This document shows, one piece after another, positions 1 through 9,839 of a stretch of 64,000 nt of DNA. Numbering within the stretch: the stretch's first letter is position 1; every line of letters starts with the position of its first letter. The DNA is taken from the NCBI RefSeq assembly GCF_000341355.1, contig NC_020300.1:1481501-1545500 (forward strand), read 5' to 3'. The DNA comes from Bartonella australis AUST/NH1. GTDB lineage: Bacteria; Pseudomonadota; Alphaproteobacteria; Rhizobiales; Rhizobiaceae. The notes under the pieces are model-generated. The model searched no databases. It had not been told where the DNA came from and was given only the letters and a program-made list of their open reading frames with translations. The position numbers and the translations under genes are program-made.

Positions 1-502
1 CATTATTCATTAAAGCACGCGCAATCGACACACGCTGTTGCTGACCACCTGAAAGCTGATTTGGGCGATAGCCCATTCGGTCTTTCATGCCCAGGCGCGT
101 TAAAAGAGCCTGCGCACGTTTTTTTCTGTCTGCCGGTATACATCCTGCATAAATGGCTGGAATTTCGACATTACCAAGAGCTGTAAGCTCACTTAATAAA
201 TGGTAACGCTGAAAAATAAATCCAAACTGATCACGCCGCAAAGCCGATAATTCATCTGCTGAGAGTGAAGCTGTTTTTTTACCTGAGATCCAATATCGGC
301 CTACACTTGGTCGATCAAGACACCCCAAAATATTCATCAATGTCGATTTTCCTGAACCGGAAGGCCCTACAATCGCCACCATTTCACCACGCTTAATAGT
401 CAAATTAATATTTTTTAAGATGGGAGTGGATGTCTCACCTACGCGAAATTCACGTACCACATCCTCCAAAATAAGGATGGCATCTCTTTGCTCTATTTCC
501 AT
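1..502 (-). CDS. macB: MacB-like ABC transporter ATP-binding domain (partial, C-terminus outside window)
   Basis: ATPase part of a MacB-type tripartite efflux pump that would couple ATP hydrolysis to export through the adaptor and outer membrane factor encoded just upstream in its transcript. Visible: ATG at 502, Walker [10 protein letters not shown] near residue 44, Q-loop (FQRYHL), ABC signature LSGGQQQRV close to the window edge. Only about 167 residues are inside, so the membrane and periplasmic domains expected of MacB cannot be checked; a stand-alone LolD-like ATPase is the alternative. It starts 3 nt after the adaptor stop codon, so the three genes form one operon. Confidence 0.85.
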   Translation of the reverse strand, partial: MEIEQRDAILILEDVVREFRVGETSTPILKNINLTIKRGEMVAIVGPSGSGKSTLMNILGCLDRPSVGRYWISGKKTASLSADELSALRRDQFGFIFQRYHLLSELTALGNVEIPAIYAGCIPADRKKRAQALLTRLGMKDRMGYRPNQLSGGQQQRVSIARALMNN

Positions 503-505
503 GTT

Positions 506-1720
506 TTAGATCTCATCTTCGCTGTGCGAATCAGAAGATACCGGCATTGACCCATCACGCGAACCGGTAATCACCACATCGCCTTCATTTAACCCTGAAA
601 GGATCTCAGCCATGACTTTATTATTCAGCCCGACGGTCACCTGTTTAGCCACAACTTTGTTTTTGCCGACCAACAGCTGAACCCACGCTTTGCGCCCTTT
701 CGTCTCATCGTGCAAAGCGTTGCTTGGAACCAACAATACATTTTGAGCACGTCCCAGTATAATACGGACTTGAGCGGTCATATAAGTCCGCAGGGAATTA
801 TCCTTATTATCAACACGCACAAGCCCGTTATAATACACGGCTGATGACGCTAAAAAATTAGTGCTGCCCGTCATACCAGGATTGATACTGACATCAGCGC
901 GAATCGATTCAGGGGCGGGTTCTATCCTTTCTAAGGTTCCTTCATAACGGCGCTGTGAATCACCTAAAACCGTGAAATAAACGGCCTGCCCGGGGTGAAT
1001 TTTCAGAATATCAGCCTCTGAAATTTGTGCCTTAACCGTCATTTTTGATAAATCGCCTAAAATAACAATTGTTGGCGCCGACTGAACTGCATTAACGTTT
1101 TGCCCTTCTTCAACGACAGTGGCCAAAACCGTCCCCGCTGAAGGCGCTGTCACCCGCGTATACCCTAAATTGACCTCTGCACTCTTGACATCAATTTGTG
1201 CCTGCTCAATCTTCTCTTGAACCTGAATAATTTGCGCTTCACGTATTTTTACTTGCGCCAGCGCTTCATCAAAGCTAGCGCGCGAAACTGCCCGCGCTTT
1301 AGCCATATTTTCCTGCCGCGCTAAATTTTCCCGTGCAAGAGCAAGGTAAGCTTCTTGTTCCACCAAATCCGCGCGATAATGAGACAAAGCCGCCTTTTTT
1401 CTTTTCAGATCGTTTTCTTGATCTATAGGGTCGATCTCCGCTAATAAATCTCCCTCTTTTACGACACTGCCTGGTGCAACGTGCATCGCAATAACGCGCC
1501 CCGTTGCACGTGCACCAACGGCGACTAATCGATAAGGACGCACGATCCCAGAAGCTAAAACACTTTTTTCAATATCGCCACGTTTCACCAACGCTGTCGT
1601 ATAAGCCGGCGTAGAGGTTTTGAAAAAAAGCGAACGAAGCAACAATAAAAAGACGATAAAAAATATCGCAATGAAAAATAAAAAAGATTTTTTTTGTTTT
1701 ATCACCGAAATTTTTTTCAT
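506..1720 (-). CDS. macA: MacA/HlyD-family periplasmic adaptor of an efflux pump
   Basis: Membrane fusion protein bridging the inner-membrane MacB-like ATPase and the outer membrane channel. The 404 residues show one N-terminal membrane anchor (about 12-33), a lipoyl-like half near residues 60-95, a coiled-coil hairpin rich in Ala/Glu/Arg (about 97-190), the second lipoyl half with the motif VTAPSAGTV, and beta-barrel and membrane-proximal domains to the C-terminus. Length and layout fit MacA. The start overlaps the stop of the outer membrane factor gene by 4 bp (1717-1720), which implies translational coupling. Substrate cannot be told from sequence; macrolides or a siderophore/peptide are family precedents. 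Confidence 0.9.
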   Translation of the reverse strand: MKKISVIKQKKSFLFFIAIFFIVFLLLLRSLFFKTSTPAYTTALVKRGDIEKSVLASGIVRPYRLVAVGARATGRVIAMHVAPGSVVKEGDLLAEIDPIDQENDLKRKKAALSHYRADLVEQEAYLALARENLARQENMAKARAVSRASFDEALAQVKIREAQIIQVQEKIEQAQIDVKSAEVNLGYTRVTAPSAGTVLATVVEEGQNVNAVQSAPTIVILGDLSKMTVKAQISEADILKIHPGQAVYFTVLGDSQRRYEGTLERIEPAPESIRADVSINPGMTGSTNFLASSAVYYNGLVRVDNKDNSLRTYMTAQVRIILGRAQNVLLVPSNALHDETKGRKAWVQLLVGKNKVVAKQVTVGLNNKVMAEILSGLNEGDVVITGSRDGSMPVSSDSHSEDEI

Positions 1721-3198
1721 TGACCCACCCTCATATGCTGACGGGAATCCCCGTTGGCTATTTCTGAACGTGATACATCAACCGCACCGTCCCAACCGCC
1801 CCCTAATGCTTTCATTAGCGTAACATAGTAAGTAGCTAAAGCGACACGGCTGTCGGTGAGCGTCATTTGTGAAGAATAATACGAACGATCGGCGTTCAAT
1901 AATTCAAGAAAACTGGTATTTCCACCCTCAAAAAGATCTCGCGAAAGCTTCAAGGAACGTGAATAAGCCGAATCCGCAGTCGTAAGCTTTGCGAGACGCT
2001 GACGCTCTTTAGCAAGTCTAACGAGAGCATTCTCTACGTCTTCTAAAGCCTCTAAAACAGCCGCTCGATAAGCGATGAAAGCTTGATCGCGCTGCGCACG
2101 CGCTACCGCAACAGAGGCCGCCAACTGCCCTCCATTAAAAAAAGGAAAACGAAGACTAGGTCCAAAAGACCAGCCAATTGTCGAACTTTTTCCTAATTGA
2201 CCAATCTCCGTTGCCGACGTCGAAATATTCCCTGTTAAACTAAGGGATGGGTAACGGTCTGCTTCACGCTGACCTACACGCGCCGTAGCCTGTGCATATT
2301 GCCGCTCGGCTCTGCGTAAATCTGGACGTGTCAACAAAATATCGGCTGGAATCCCTGCTGGAATTGGCCATTGCGGCTGAGGAATTTTTGCTTCTTTAGC
2401 GCTCTTGAGCGACAAAGTCTCCAAGGCCGCAGGAACACGACCTGTTAGCACAGAAAGACGATGAATGCTCATCGCTAAATGAACTTCCATTTGTGAAACA
2501 TTTGCTTCTGTATTGGCCATTTGCGCCCGTGCATTTGAGAGGTCAAGCTCTGAGGCATCACCAGCTATTAGTTTGGCCCGAATTAATTCAAATGTTTTAC
2601 GCTGCAATGCAGCAATATGACGGGTGATCAGCAACTTTTTCTGCCAACCACGCATTTCAATATAATTTGTGGCTACATCCCCTAATAGCGTTACCATTAC
2701 GGCCCGCATATTTTCTATAGCCCCCTCCAGACCATAACGCGCCGCCTCAACTGCCCGCTTATTCCCCCCGAAGAAATCAAGCTCCCAACTAGCACTGAAA
2801 CCGCCATTATAGTGACTTAAAAATGCATCAGAATGTTCAGAATTTCTTGTCCCCGAAATTGACCCAGAAATATTTGGTGCGAGACGTCCCACCGTCTGTC
2901 CTAAAGTAGCGCGTGCCTCACGGATCCGCGCTTTAGCGGTAGAAACGTCATTATTCCCAGCAATCGCGTCACTCATTAGCTGGTTTAAAATAGGATCATT
3001 TAGACGCCGCCACCACCCTGCAAGCGCGACTGGACGTTCAGAGGTTTGAGCGGAATATTGTGTCCAAGCCCCCGGAACTGTAAAAAATGTCTTCCTATAA
3101 TTAGGGCCAACGATACACCCTGATAGCGCAAAAAAACATAAAAAAGTGCTATAAAAAATTTTTTCCAAAGCGATCTTCTTCAAATTATCGATATGCAT
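1717..3198 (-). CDS. NodT-family outer membrane efflux lipoprotein
   Basis: TolC/OprM-type outer membrane channel, first gene of the efflux operon. The 493 residues start with a signal peptide ending in a lipobox (LSGC, Cys28), so the protein should be lipid-anchored. Two repeated outer-membrane-efflux domains follow; motifs typical of the family are GWWRRLNDP, SWELDFFG (about residue 140), RPDLRRAERQ and the ELLNADRSYY segment near the C-terminus. It is followed with a 4-bp overlap by the adaptor gene. RND pumps also use this family, but the partner genes here are MacA/MacB-like. Confidence 0.9.
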   Translation of the reverse strand: MHIDNLKKIALEKIFYSTFLCFFALSGCIVGPNYRKTFFTVPGAWTQYSAQTSERPVALAGWWRRLNDPILNQLMSDAIAGNNDVSTAKARIREARATLGQTVGRLAPNISGSISGTRNSEHSDAFLSHYNGGFSASWELDFFGGNKRAVEAARYGLEGAIENMRAVMVTLLGDVATNYIEMRGWQKKLLITRHIAALQRKTFELIRAKLIAGDASELDLSNARAQMANTEANVSQMEVHLAMSIHRLSVLTGRVPAALETLSLKSAKEAKIPQPQWPIPAGIPADILLTRPDLRRAERQYAQATARVGQREADRYPSLSLTGNISTSATEIGQLGKSSTIGWSFGPSLRFPFFNGGQLAASVAVARAQRDQAFIAYRAAVLEALEDVENALVRLAKERQRLAKLTTADSAYSRSLKLSRDLFEGGNTSFLELLNADRSYYSSQMTLTDSRVALATYYVTLMKALGGGWDGAVDVSRSEIANGDSRQHMRVGQ

Positions 3199-3255
3199 TC
3201 TATCTCCTGCACTTTCGAAATCAATTTGTCTTATTGCTCTACCGAAATGCTTATT

Positions 3256-4071
3256 TCAGACTTCTCGTGAAAAATCAAATATCGTTTGTACCGGAACATG
3301 ATCCGAAGGTTGAGGCCAACCTCGTGCAGTGCGAAAAATCGAAAGGTCAGAAACAAAGGGTGCTAAATCTGGGGAAGACCAGATGTGGTCGAGCCGCCGT
3401 CCGCGGTCAGAAAGCGCCCAATCCCGCGCACGATAACTCCACCAGCTATATAGCTTAGTGGGAACCGGAAATTGCCTCCGCATCAGATCGATCCAACCGC
3501 CTCCGTGACATAAATCCTGTAAACGTTCAGTTTCAATCGGTGTATGGCTGACAACCCGCAGCATTTGCTTGTGGGACCAAACATCATCCGCCAAAGGTGC
3601 GATATTCAAATCACCCAATAAAAGAGAAGATAACCCATCTCCCTGATCGGCTTGGATAGAAGACATTTCTTCCAAAAAATCGAGCTTATGACGAAATTTT
3701 TCATTAATGTTAGCATCAGGGATATCGCCACCAGCAGGTGCATAAAAATTATGGATCCGTATTCCCCTGCCATAAAGTTCGATAATCACCGAAAGATAAC
3801 GGCAATCTTTCCTTTGACAAAAAAAACGTTTTTCAACACTCCTGAAAGGCAAACGCGAAATGATTGCTACACCATGGTAAGATTTTTGTCCACTCAACGC
3901 GATATGTCTATAACCTGCAGCTTCAAAGGCCTCACGCGGGAATAATTCGTCTGGACATTTTGTCTCTTGTAGACACAAAATATCTGCAGGAAACACGTCT
4001 AAATATTGAAGAACTTGCGAAAGACGCAAACGAACAGAGTTAATATTCCAAGTGGTAATACGAAAAAACAT
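3256..4071 (-). CDS. xth: exodeoxyribonuclease III
   Basis: Mg-dependent AP endonuclease / 3'-5' exonuclease of base excision repair. The 271-residue protein carries the family signatures: N-terminal TWNINSVR, LQETK with the metal-binding Glu at about 36, GDLNIAP around 160, and C-terminal SDHVPV with the catalytic Asp-His. I use the ATG at 4071; an in-frame TTG at 4080 would overlap the lolA stop. It follows lolA directly, so ftsK-lolA-xth are probably co-transcribed, a grouping common in related alphaproteobacteria. Confidence 0.93.
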   Translation of the reverse strand: MFFRITTWNINSVRLRLSQVLQYLDVFPADILCLQETKCPDELFPREAFEAAGYRHIALSGQKSYHGVAIISRLPFRSVEKRFFCQRKDCRYLSVIIELYGRGIRIHNFYAPAGGDIPDANINEKFRHKLDFLEEMSSIQADQGDGLSSLLLGDLNIAPLADDVWSHKQMLRVVSHTPIETERLQDLCHGGGWIDLMRRQFPVPTKLYSWWSYRARDWALSDRGRRLDHIWSSPDLAPFVSDLSIFRTARGWPQPSDHVPVQTIFDFSREV

Positions 4072-4076
4072 CAGTC

Positions 4077-4724
4077 TCAATTCCGATTACGCGGTGCCGG
4101 GGCTTTTTTAATCGGAGCCTTTTTATAAGGAATCGTAAACATTCCATCGGCGAATTTGACTCCTGTTCGCACATTCATAATTTGGACAGTGGTTTCTAAA
4201 TTTTGTTGATCAATAATGCTCCACTGCCTTAGTGCATAGCTTTTAGAATCAAAAATCATTTTTATCCACCCTGCTCCAATACTCCTATCACGCAGAATAA
4301 TCGTCGTCGCCCCTGGAGTTTCACGAAGTGCCAATAAATGCCCCGATGATAAATCGATTTTATCACCCAACAAAAGCTTCATTGGTGTCTGAAAAAGCTG
4401 AGAAAAATTCCATGTGTTCAGAGCCCGATTATTCACACCTACCACTTCACCGTCCGCGATAATTTGTACAGGAACCCCCTTGTAGATGAAACGAACCTTG
4501 CCCGGACGTTCTAAATAAAATGTTCCTTCAGTTTTTTTCCCTTTCGGACTAAACTGGATAAAATCACCTGTCATCGTTTTAATTGCCGCAAAATGATCAG
4601 CAATATTTTGCGCGCGTGTCACCTGATTGAGAGATTGCGAAAAAGCAGAAAAAGTCCACGATGCACAAATAACGGCCACTGCAACATAAAATGCTCCTCG
4701 CCACGATAAAAAAAACACCTTCAT
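4077..4724 (-). CDS. lolA: outer membrane lipoprotein carrier LolA family
   Basis: Periplasmic chaperone that carries lipoproteins from LolCDE to the outer membrane. 215 residues: signal peptide to about residue 29, then a beta-rich domain with GDFIQ, GTFYLERPGKVRF and the YPxW-like hydrophobic cavity region; the C-terminal tail is basic and proline-rich (KKAPIKKAPAPR). Sits between ftsK and xth on the same strand. The family is divergent at sequence level, but the position and the fold-specific GxFYLxRPGKxRF stretch make the call safe. Confidence 0.85.
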   Translation of the reverse strand: MKVFFLSWRGAFYVAVAVICASWTFSAFSQSLNQVTRAQNIADHFAAIKTMTGDFIQFSPKGKKTEGTFYLERPGKVRFIYKGVPVQIIADGEVVGVNNRALNTWNFSQLFQTPMKLLLGDKIDLSSGHLLALRETPGATTIILRDRSIGAGWIKMIFDSKSYALRQWSIIDQQNLETTVQIMNVRTGVKFADGMFTIPYKKAPIKKAPAPRNRN

Positions 4725-5016
4725 TAGTTATGCTCCTGGCCTGCTTGATAGTATAGAACGCACCTCGAATATTAAATAGAAGAGGGGGGATAAATACTTT
4801 TTGCGGAGTAATAATTACGGAAAAGCATGAAAAATCCATGACACAAAAGAATAACCTCTGTACCGTAAAATCCCCTTCGCTATGATAAAAAAACGTCTTC
4901 AGCGGCAATACTCTATAATATACGGATAACAAGAAACCCACCCCCCGGTATAAGCGGAAGAGAGTGAGTAAATGCCTTTTACAGCATATTACCTGAAAAA
5001 GCGACCAAAAAGCCCC
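4725..5016. other. intergenic region, ftsK-lolA gap
   Basis: 292 bp without a convincing gene. It holds a degenerate direct repeat of the first ~36 bp of lolA: 4687-4723 resembles 4866-4901 (both contain the gataaaaaaa core). A possible ORF over 4597-4941 lacks any recognisable domain and mostly overlaps lolA in another frame. Confidence 0.6.
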
Positions 5017-7452
5017 TTAAAACGGCTTTTCTTCAGCAGATATCAAAATTTCCCGTTTACCTGCATGATTGGCCGGACCAATAATTCTGTCTTCCTCCAT
5101 ACGCTCAATCAGCGAAGCAGCACGATTATAGCCAATCCCTAAACGACGCTGAATATAGGAAGTTGAAACTTTGCGATCACGGAGGATAACAGCAACCGCT
5201 TGATTATAAAGGTCGTCTGCGACAGAAGGGGAAGGTGAAACATCGGCCCCGTGATCTTCGGCCTCTTGCGTAATAGTTTCCAAATAATCAGGCCGTGCTT
5301 GAGCTTTGAGGTGTGCAACAACCTGTTCAACTTCATCATCGGCTACAAAAGGCCCATGAACACGCTGAATACGACCGCCTCCCATCATGAAAAGCATGTC
5401 CCCTTGCCCTAACAATTGTTCAGCTCCCTGTTCCCCAAGAATCGTTCGACTATCAATCTTTGAACTGACAGAAAAAGAAATGCGTGTAGGAAAATTAGCT
5501 TTAATTGTCCCTGTAATCACATCGACCGAAGGGCGTTGCGTAGCCATAATAACGTGGATACCGGCAGCACGCGCCATTTGTGCTAAACGTTGCACAGCTC
5601 CTTCGATATCCTTCCCTGCAACCATCATCAAATCTGCCATTTCATCAATAATAACGACGATATAGGGCATAGGGGTTAAATTGAGTGTTTCTGTTTCGTA
5701 AAGTGGCTCACCGGTTTCATGATTAAATCCGACTTGGACTGTGCGCGTCATCGTCTCGCCCTGACTCTGCGCCTCTTTCAAACGCGCATTAAATCCGCCA
5801 ATATTGCGAACCCCAATTTTTGACATTTTACTGTAACGTTCTTCCATCTCACGGACAGCCCATTTAAGCGCAATCACCGCTTTTTTTGGGTCTGTCACAA
5901 CAGGCGTTAATAAATGCGGAATACCATCATAAATCGAAAGCTCAAGCATCTTAGGATCTACCATGATTAGTCGACAGCGATCAGGCGTCATACGGTAAAG
6001 GAGAGATAAAATCATCGTGTTAATTGCCACAGATTTCCCAGACCCTGTTGTGCCGGCCACTAAAAGATGCGGCATTTTCGCTAAGTCTGCGATCACCGTT
6101 TCGCCCCCTATTGTTTTCCCTAAAGCAAGCCCTAGCTCGGCTTTATTATCGAAAAAATCTTGTGCTTGTAGAATGTCCCGCAGATACACCGTATCGCGCG
6201 TCGCGTTAGGCAATTCTATTCCGATCACATTGCGTCCCGGAACCACAGCGACGCGCGCTGAAATTGCGCGCATTGAACGGGCGATATCGTCCGCTAAACC
6301 AATGATACGCGAAGATTTAATACCCGCTGCCGGTTCAAATTCGTACAAAGTTACGACTGGGCCAGGGCGCGCATCAATAACTTTCCCTTTCACTCCAAAA
6401 TCTAACAAAACGCTCTCAAGTTCTTGAGAATTTTCTTTTAAAGCCGCAGAAGAAAGTTTCACGGTTTTCCGATCTGATGAAGGAACAGAAAGGTAGTCCA
6501 ACGATGGAAGAATGAAACTTCCATTTGCAGAAACCGCTAAAGAGTTGGCAAAATATCCATTTCGGCGAGAAGCGGACGTCTTATTTTGGGGATCTCTACA
6601 TTCATTTTTTTCATCCCCAAAAACGGGCTCAATTCGATCAAACGGATCTCCCTTTTTTTCGGATCGACTACTAAACGAGAAAAAATGTCTAAAACGGGCT
6701 TGTACAGCATAAAAAAAGTGTAAAAATGCCCCCAAAAACATACAAATAAAACTGGGCCGTCCTTCACGCGAGGAATCTTCTGCGTCTTCTAGCATGTCGA
6801 GAACTGGACCCGTAACTTTAGGCCTATGGGCGCTTTTTCTTTTTCTTTTCTTAGCTTGACGTCGCCATACTACATTGCCAGAAATGGCGGCCATTAAAAT
6901 ACTTAAAAATGCCAGAGCAATTCCTAAAAGAACACTCTGCAAAGGAGAGGGAAAAAAAGACAACATTGAGGAGATGATATTCCAAATCTTATCGCCCACG
7001 ACGCCCCCAAGGCCGATTGGCAACGGCCATTGCGTAAAAGGCGCGATAGGTGTCATCAGAGCGAAAGAAATTGAAAAACAACTTGCGGATACTATCCACG
7101 AACAAAAACGAAAAATAAAATTGCGAATATCCTTTTGTGCCAACAACAAAAGCGACCAGAACAATGGAGGCAATAAAACGCCAAGACTCGCTAAGCCAAA
7201 GCATTGCATAGCAAAATCTGAAAAAACCGCGCCAGGCCAACCTAGGAGGTTTGTGATTTCATTTGTGTTCGCGCGCGTTAACGACGGATCTTCAACATTC
7301 CAAGTCGTCAAAGCTAAAACACAGAAAACGATAAATCCTAAAAGCCCGAGCCCAATAAAGGAACCAATTTGGCGTAAAAATACCCCGACGAGGCGCGAAC
7401 TTTGATAGTCCGGCGTATCTAATGGATCATAAGGAGAGGAACCTTGATGCAT
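5017..7452 (-). CDS. ftsK: DNA translocase FtsK
   Basis: Septal dsDNA pump that clears chromosome ends from the division site and activates XerCD. 811 residues from ATG 7452 (a TTG one codon upstream is ignored). N-terminal membrane domain with about four segments (residues ~28-200), a basic linker, then the RecA-like motor with Walker A GTTGSGKS, Walker B IVVIIDEMADLMM and the MATQRPSVDVITG segment, and a C-terminal winged-helix gamma domain (VSTSYIQRRLGIGYNRAA) that reads KOPS sites. A xerC gene lies at 31025. Promoter region is shared with the divergent UbiH-family gene. Confidence 0.96.
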   Translation of the reverse strand: MHQGSSPYDPLDTPDYQSSRLVGVFLRQIGSFIGLGLLGFIVFCVLALTTWNVEDPSLTRANTNEITNLLGWPGAVFSDFAMQCFGLASLGVLLPPLFWSLLLLAQKDIRNFIFRFCSWIVSASCFSISFALMTPIAPFTQWPLPIGLGGVVGDKIWNIISSMLSFFPSPLQSVLLGIALAFLSILMAAISGNVVWRRQAKKRKRKSAHRPKVTGPVLDMLEDAEDSSREGRPSFICMFLGAFLHFFYAVQARFRHFFSFSSRSEKKGDPFDRIEPVFGDEKNECRDPQNKTSASRRNGYFANSLAVSANGSFILPSLDYLSVPSSDRKTVKLSSAALKENSQELESVLLDFGVKGKVIDARPGPVVTLYEFEPAAGIKSSRIIGLADDIARSMRAISARVAVVPGRNVIGIELPNATRDTVYLRDILQAQDFFDNKAELGLALGKTIGGETVIADLAKMPHLLVAGTTGSGKSVAINTMILSLLYRMTPDRCRLIMVDPKMLELSIYDGIPHLLTPVVTDPKKAVIALKWAVREMEERYSKMSKIGVRNIGGFNARLKEAQSQGETMTRTVQVGFNHETGEPLYETETLNLTPMPYIVVIIDEMADLMMVAGKDIEGAVQRLAQMARAAGIHVIMATQRPSVDVITGTIKANFPTRISFSVSSKIDSRTILGEQGAEQLLGQGDMLFMMGGGRIQRVHGPFVADDEVEQVVAHLKAQARPDYLETITQEAEDHGADVSPSPSVADDLYNQAVAVILRDRKVSTSYIQRRLGIGYNRAASLIERMEEDRIIGPANHAGKREILISAEEKPF

Positions 7453-7665
7453 CAATCAATCCCAAATACACAACCTTGTCTCAAAAATAAATATACACCC
7501 CCGCCCAGAGAATTGTATCTGAAAATTTATAATACGAAAATATCAATACAGTTTTAACCAGCATAATCACAACAATTTTTCTTTTAAACTACGTAAAAAG
7601 TGATATTGGAAAGAGATGCTAAGTTCGCTTAACAGCAGAAAACTACTTAAAAGTGGAAAAACGTA

Positions 7666-8910
7666 GTGTCTTCTGATGCCTGCCAAGATATAAAACAATG
7701 TGATATCCTTGTCGCGGGGGGTGCTGCCGTCGGTCTAACGCTTGCTATAGCGCTTAAACAAGCTGCACCAGAACTGAAAATCAATGTTGTTGATGCCGCT
7801 TCTCCAGGAAGCGCGACCGCTAAAAATATACGAGCTCTCGCTATTACCGCCGCTTCTATTCGTATGTTCAAACAATTACAATGCTGGGAATATATTGAAC
7901 CTCATGCTCAGCCTATTCATTCAATAATCATCACAGATGCGCACACGAATGACCCCGTCAAACCGACCTTTTTGACCTTTGAGGGAGATATCGCTCCAGA
8001 TGAACCCTTTGCTGCCATGGTCGAAAATAAAGAGCTTACCGACGCCCTTAAAAAACGTACAAAAGATCTCAATGTTACTTTCATCGAAAATATACGTATC
8101 GTTGATTTCCACCAAAATGTCCAACATACAACCGTTTTCTTAAGTGACAAAGAAATTTGGCAAGCAAAATTATTGATCGCTGCCGATGGTGCACACTCCG
8201 AATTGCGGAAAAAAGCAAATCTTAAAAATTTTTCGCACCCCTATAAACAAACGGCCATTATATGCACCATCGGACATGAAAAACCGCACCATGGTCAAGC
8301 GATTCAACATTTTTTTCCCGCGGGACCTTTTGCTCTTTTACCTCTTAAAGGCAATCAATCAGCCATTGTATGGAACGAAAAACATCAATCTGCTCAACAT
8401 TATCTCAAAGCTAATGAATCTATTTTTGAGATAGAAATCAAAAAACGGGTCGGCCATCAATTAGGAAAAATCTCTTGGAATGGTGAGCGTCAAGCCTTCC
8501 CCTTATCCCTTTCTTTAGCGCGTCATTGTATTAAACCTCGTTTTGCGCTCATTGGCGACGCCGCTCATACGATCCATCCTCTCGCAGGACAAGGGCTCAA
8601 TTTGGGATTACGTGATAGCGCCGCTTTGGCCGAAATTATCATTGAAACAGCCCGATTGGGTCTTGATATCGGGTCGACTGCTGCTCTCGAACGTTATCAA
8701 AGCTGGAGACGCTCTGAAGTCGTGTGCATGGCCTTCACCAATCATTGGCTCAATCAGCTTTTTTCCAACGATATCTCATTTTTACGCATGTTGCGCGATA
8801 TTGGCCTTGGTCTCGTCGATCAGGTACCAAAAATGAAAAAATATTTCATCCAGGAAGCTTCAGGCCTCACTCATAATACCCCACGCCTTTTACGCGGACT
8901 TCCGCTTTAA
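7666..8910 (+). CDS. UbiH/UbiF/VisC-family FAD monooxygenase
   Basis: Flavoprotein hydroxylase, probably for ring hydroxylation in ubiquinone biosynthesis. 414 residues from a GTG start. N-terminal Rossmann FAD motif (ILVAGGAAVGLTLA, about residues 14-27), middle DG-motif region (AADGAHSELR), and the second FAD motif GDAAHTIHPLAGQGLNLGL near residue 297, all diagnostic of the UbiH/COQ6 family. Which ring position it attacks cannot be told. Transcribed away from ftsK; it is the last chromosomal gene before the trw island. Confidence 0.9.
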   Translation: MSSDACQDIKQCDILVAGGAAVGLTLAIALKQAAPELKINVVDAASPGSATAKNIRALAITAASIRMFKQLQCWEYIEPHAQPIHSIIITDAHTNDPVKPTFLTFEGDIAPDEPFAAMVENKELTDALKKRTKDLNVTFIENIRIVDFHQNVQHTTVFLSDKEIWQAKLLIAADGAHSELRKKANLKNFSHPYKQTAIICTIGHEKPHHGQAIQHFFPAGPFALLPLKGNQSAIVWNEKHQSAQHYLKANESIFEIEIKKRVGHQLGKISWNGERQAFPLSLSLARHCIKPRFALIGDAAHTIHPLAGQGLNLGLRDSAALAEIIIETARLGLDIGSTAALERYQSWRRSEVVCMAFTNHWLNQLFSNDISFLRMLRDIGLGLVDQVPKMKKYFIQEASGLTHNTPRLLRGLPL

Positions 8911-9419
8911 ATTAACAAAACGCACATGTATCCTTTTCATTTTGACCCGTAAAAACCTCTATTTTATCGAAGAAAACCAGTGAACAAAGAAGCGCTCCTC
9001 TTTCCTTTTCTTTTTCTGGAAGATCTTACTGTGACCGTTTCATTGCGACTTAGATTTTTTCCGTCTTTGCTCAATATCTGATTTGAGCAGGCCCTTTTCT
9101 TATTTGTGAACAAAATTTATCGTGGACTGTGACACTATACACCGCACACAAAAAAACGCCCACACGCCAAAAAACTCCTCGGCCTTTCTTGACGGTCATC
9201 ATTAGCCAACGAGGACCCCCACCTCACGCCCCAATACTCATAAAACCGCAACAAAACGAAGACACGCACAGCTAGGGCAAACAAGAGCTCTCTCATAATT
9301 TTGCCGTTTTATCACATTAAATTGCCCAAAAAGAGTCATATTTCTTTACTTAATACCACACCCACATATCATATCCGTCACTGATATCCATTCCTCTCCT
9401 TTCAGGTCTTATCGAAGAA
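8911..9419. other. gene-free left flank of the trw island
   Basis: 509 bp with no plausible gene on either strand. A 7-bp stem (9068-9074 with 9083-9089, 8-nt loop) followed by a short T-rich run could end the UbiH-family transcript. The remainder is AT-rich with scattered stops; I see no tRNA, att repeat or transposase remnant. Confidence 0.55.
9068..9100 (+). terminator. possible terminator after the UbiH-family gene
   Basis: Arms tgctcaa and ttgagca with an 8-nt loop, followed by gcccttttctt. Weak because the stem is only 7 bp and the T run is interrupted. Confidence 0.3.
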
Positions 9420-9707
9420 TTATGTTACTTCTAGTTCTTCGAGCGAGCAGCCGTTTTTTAACCATTCTTTAACCCATTTTGGCTTACGTCCACGCCCATT
9501 CCATAACTCCCACTGATTATCCGGATTTCTATAATGGCGCTCTTTTTTAACAAGATCTGCAATATCAATTCCGTGGGTATTGGCAATTTCAAGGATTTTC
9601 CGCCGTGCATCCTGCTTTTCCTTTGCCTGCCATTTTTTTAGTTCCACGTCGATTTGAGCGCGTATTTCCCGTAGTTCATCAGGTTTCATACCCCGAAAAT
9701 CATTCAT
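9420..9707 (-). CDS. H-NS/StpA-like nucleoid protein
   Basis: 95-residue H-NS-family protein. The N-terminal half is a charged coiled-coil oligomerisation region (DELREIRAQIDVELKKWQAKEK, shown here only in part in meaning: heptads from about 10-45); the C-terminal half has the DNA-binding signature with NPDNQWELWNGRGRKPKW, matching the H-NS consensus (Y-x-N-P-x-N-x-x-x-T-W-x-G-x-G-x-x-P-x-W). Such proteins silence AT-rich acquired DNA, and the gene sits directly upstream of, and divergent from, the trw genes, so a role in trw control is a reasonable inference. It could equally be a general genomic copy. Confidence 0.85.
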   Translation of the reverse strand: MNDFRGMKPDELREIRAQIDVELKKWQAKEKQDARRKILEIANTHGIDIADLVKKERHYRNPDNQWELWNGRGRKPKWVKEWLKNGCSLEELEVT

Positions 9708-9799
9708 CTTTTACTCCCCTTGTTAACAAAGAATTGTGATTTGCCATATTTAAAACACAATTATAGATGATTTTCCCCTAGCGTAATCTTTATCGAAAT

Positions 9800-9825
9800 T
9801 GAAAGTATGATTATAATCGCTTTCA
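9800..9825. promoter_or_regulatory. dyad over a -10-like box between the H-NS-like gene and trwN
   Basis: tgaaag (9800-9805) and ctttca (9820-9825) form a 6-bp dyad separated by 14 nt. The spacer contains tataat (9812-9817) on the plus strand and its near-mirror attata (9810-9815) for the minus strand, so one operator could control both directions. No convincing -35 box is seen. Confidence 0.35.
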
Positions 9826-9839
9826 CGGAGGTTGTATTT

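Noticed and set aside
4597..4941. 114-codon minus-strand frame across the lolA start
   Set aside because: Overlaps lolA in another frame, no domain, probably chance.
6875..7405. 176-codon plus-strand frame inside ftsK
   Set aside because: Shadow of the hydrophobic ftsK N-terminus; no start signal or domain.
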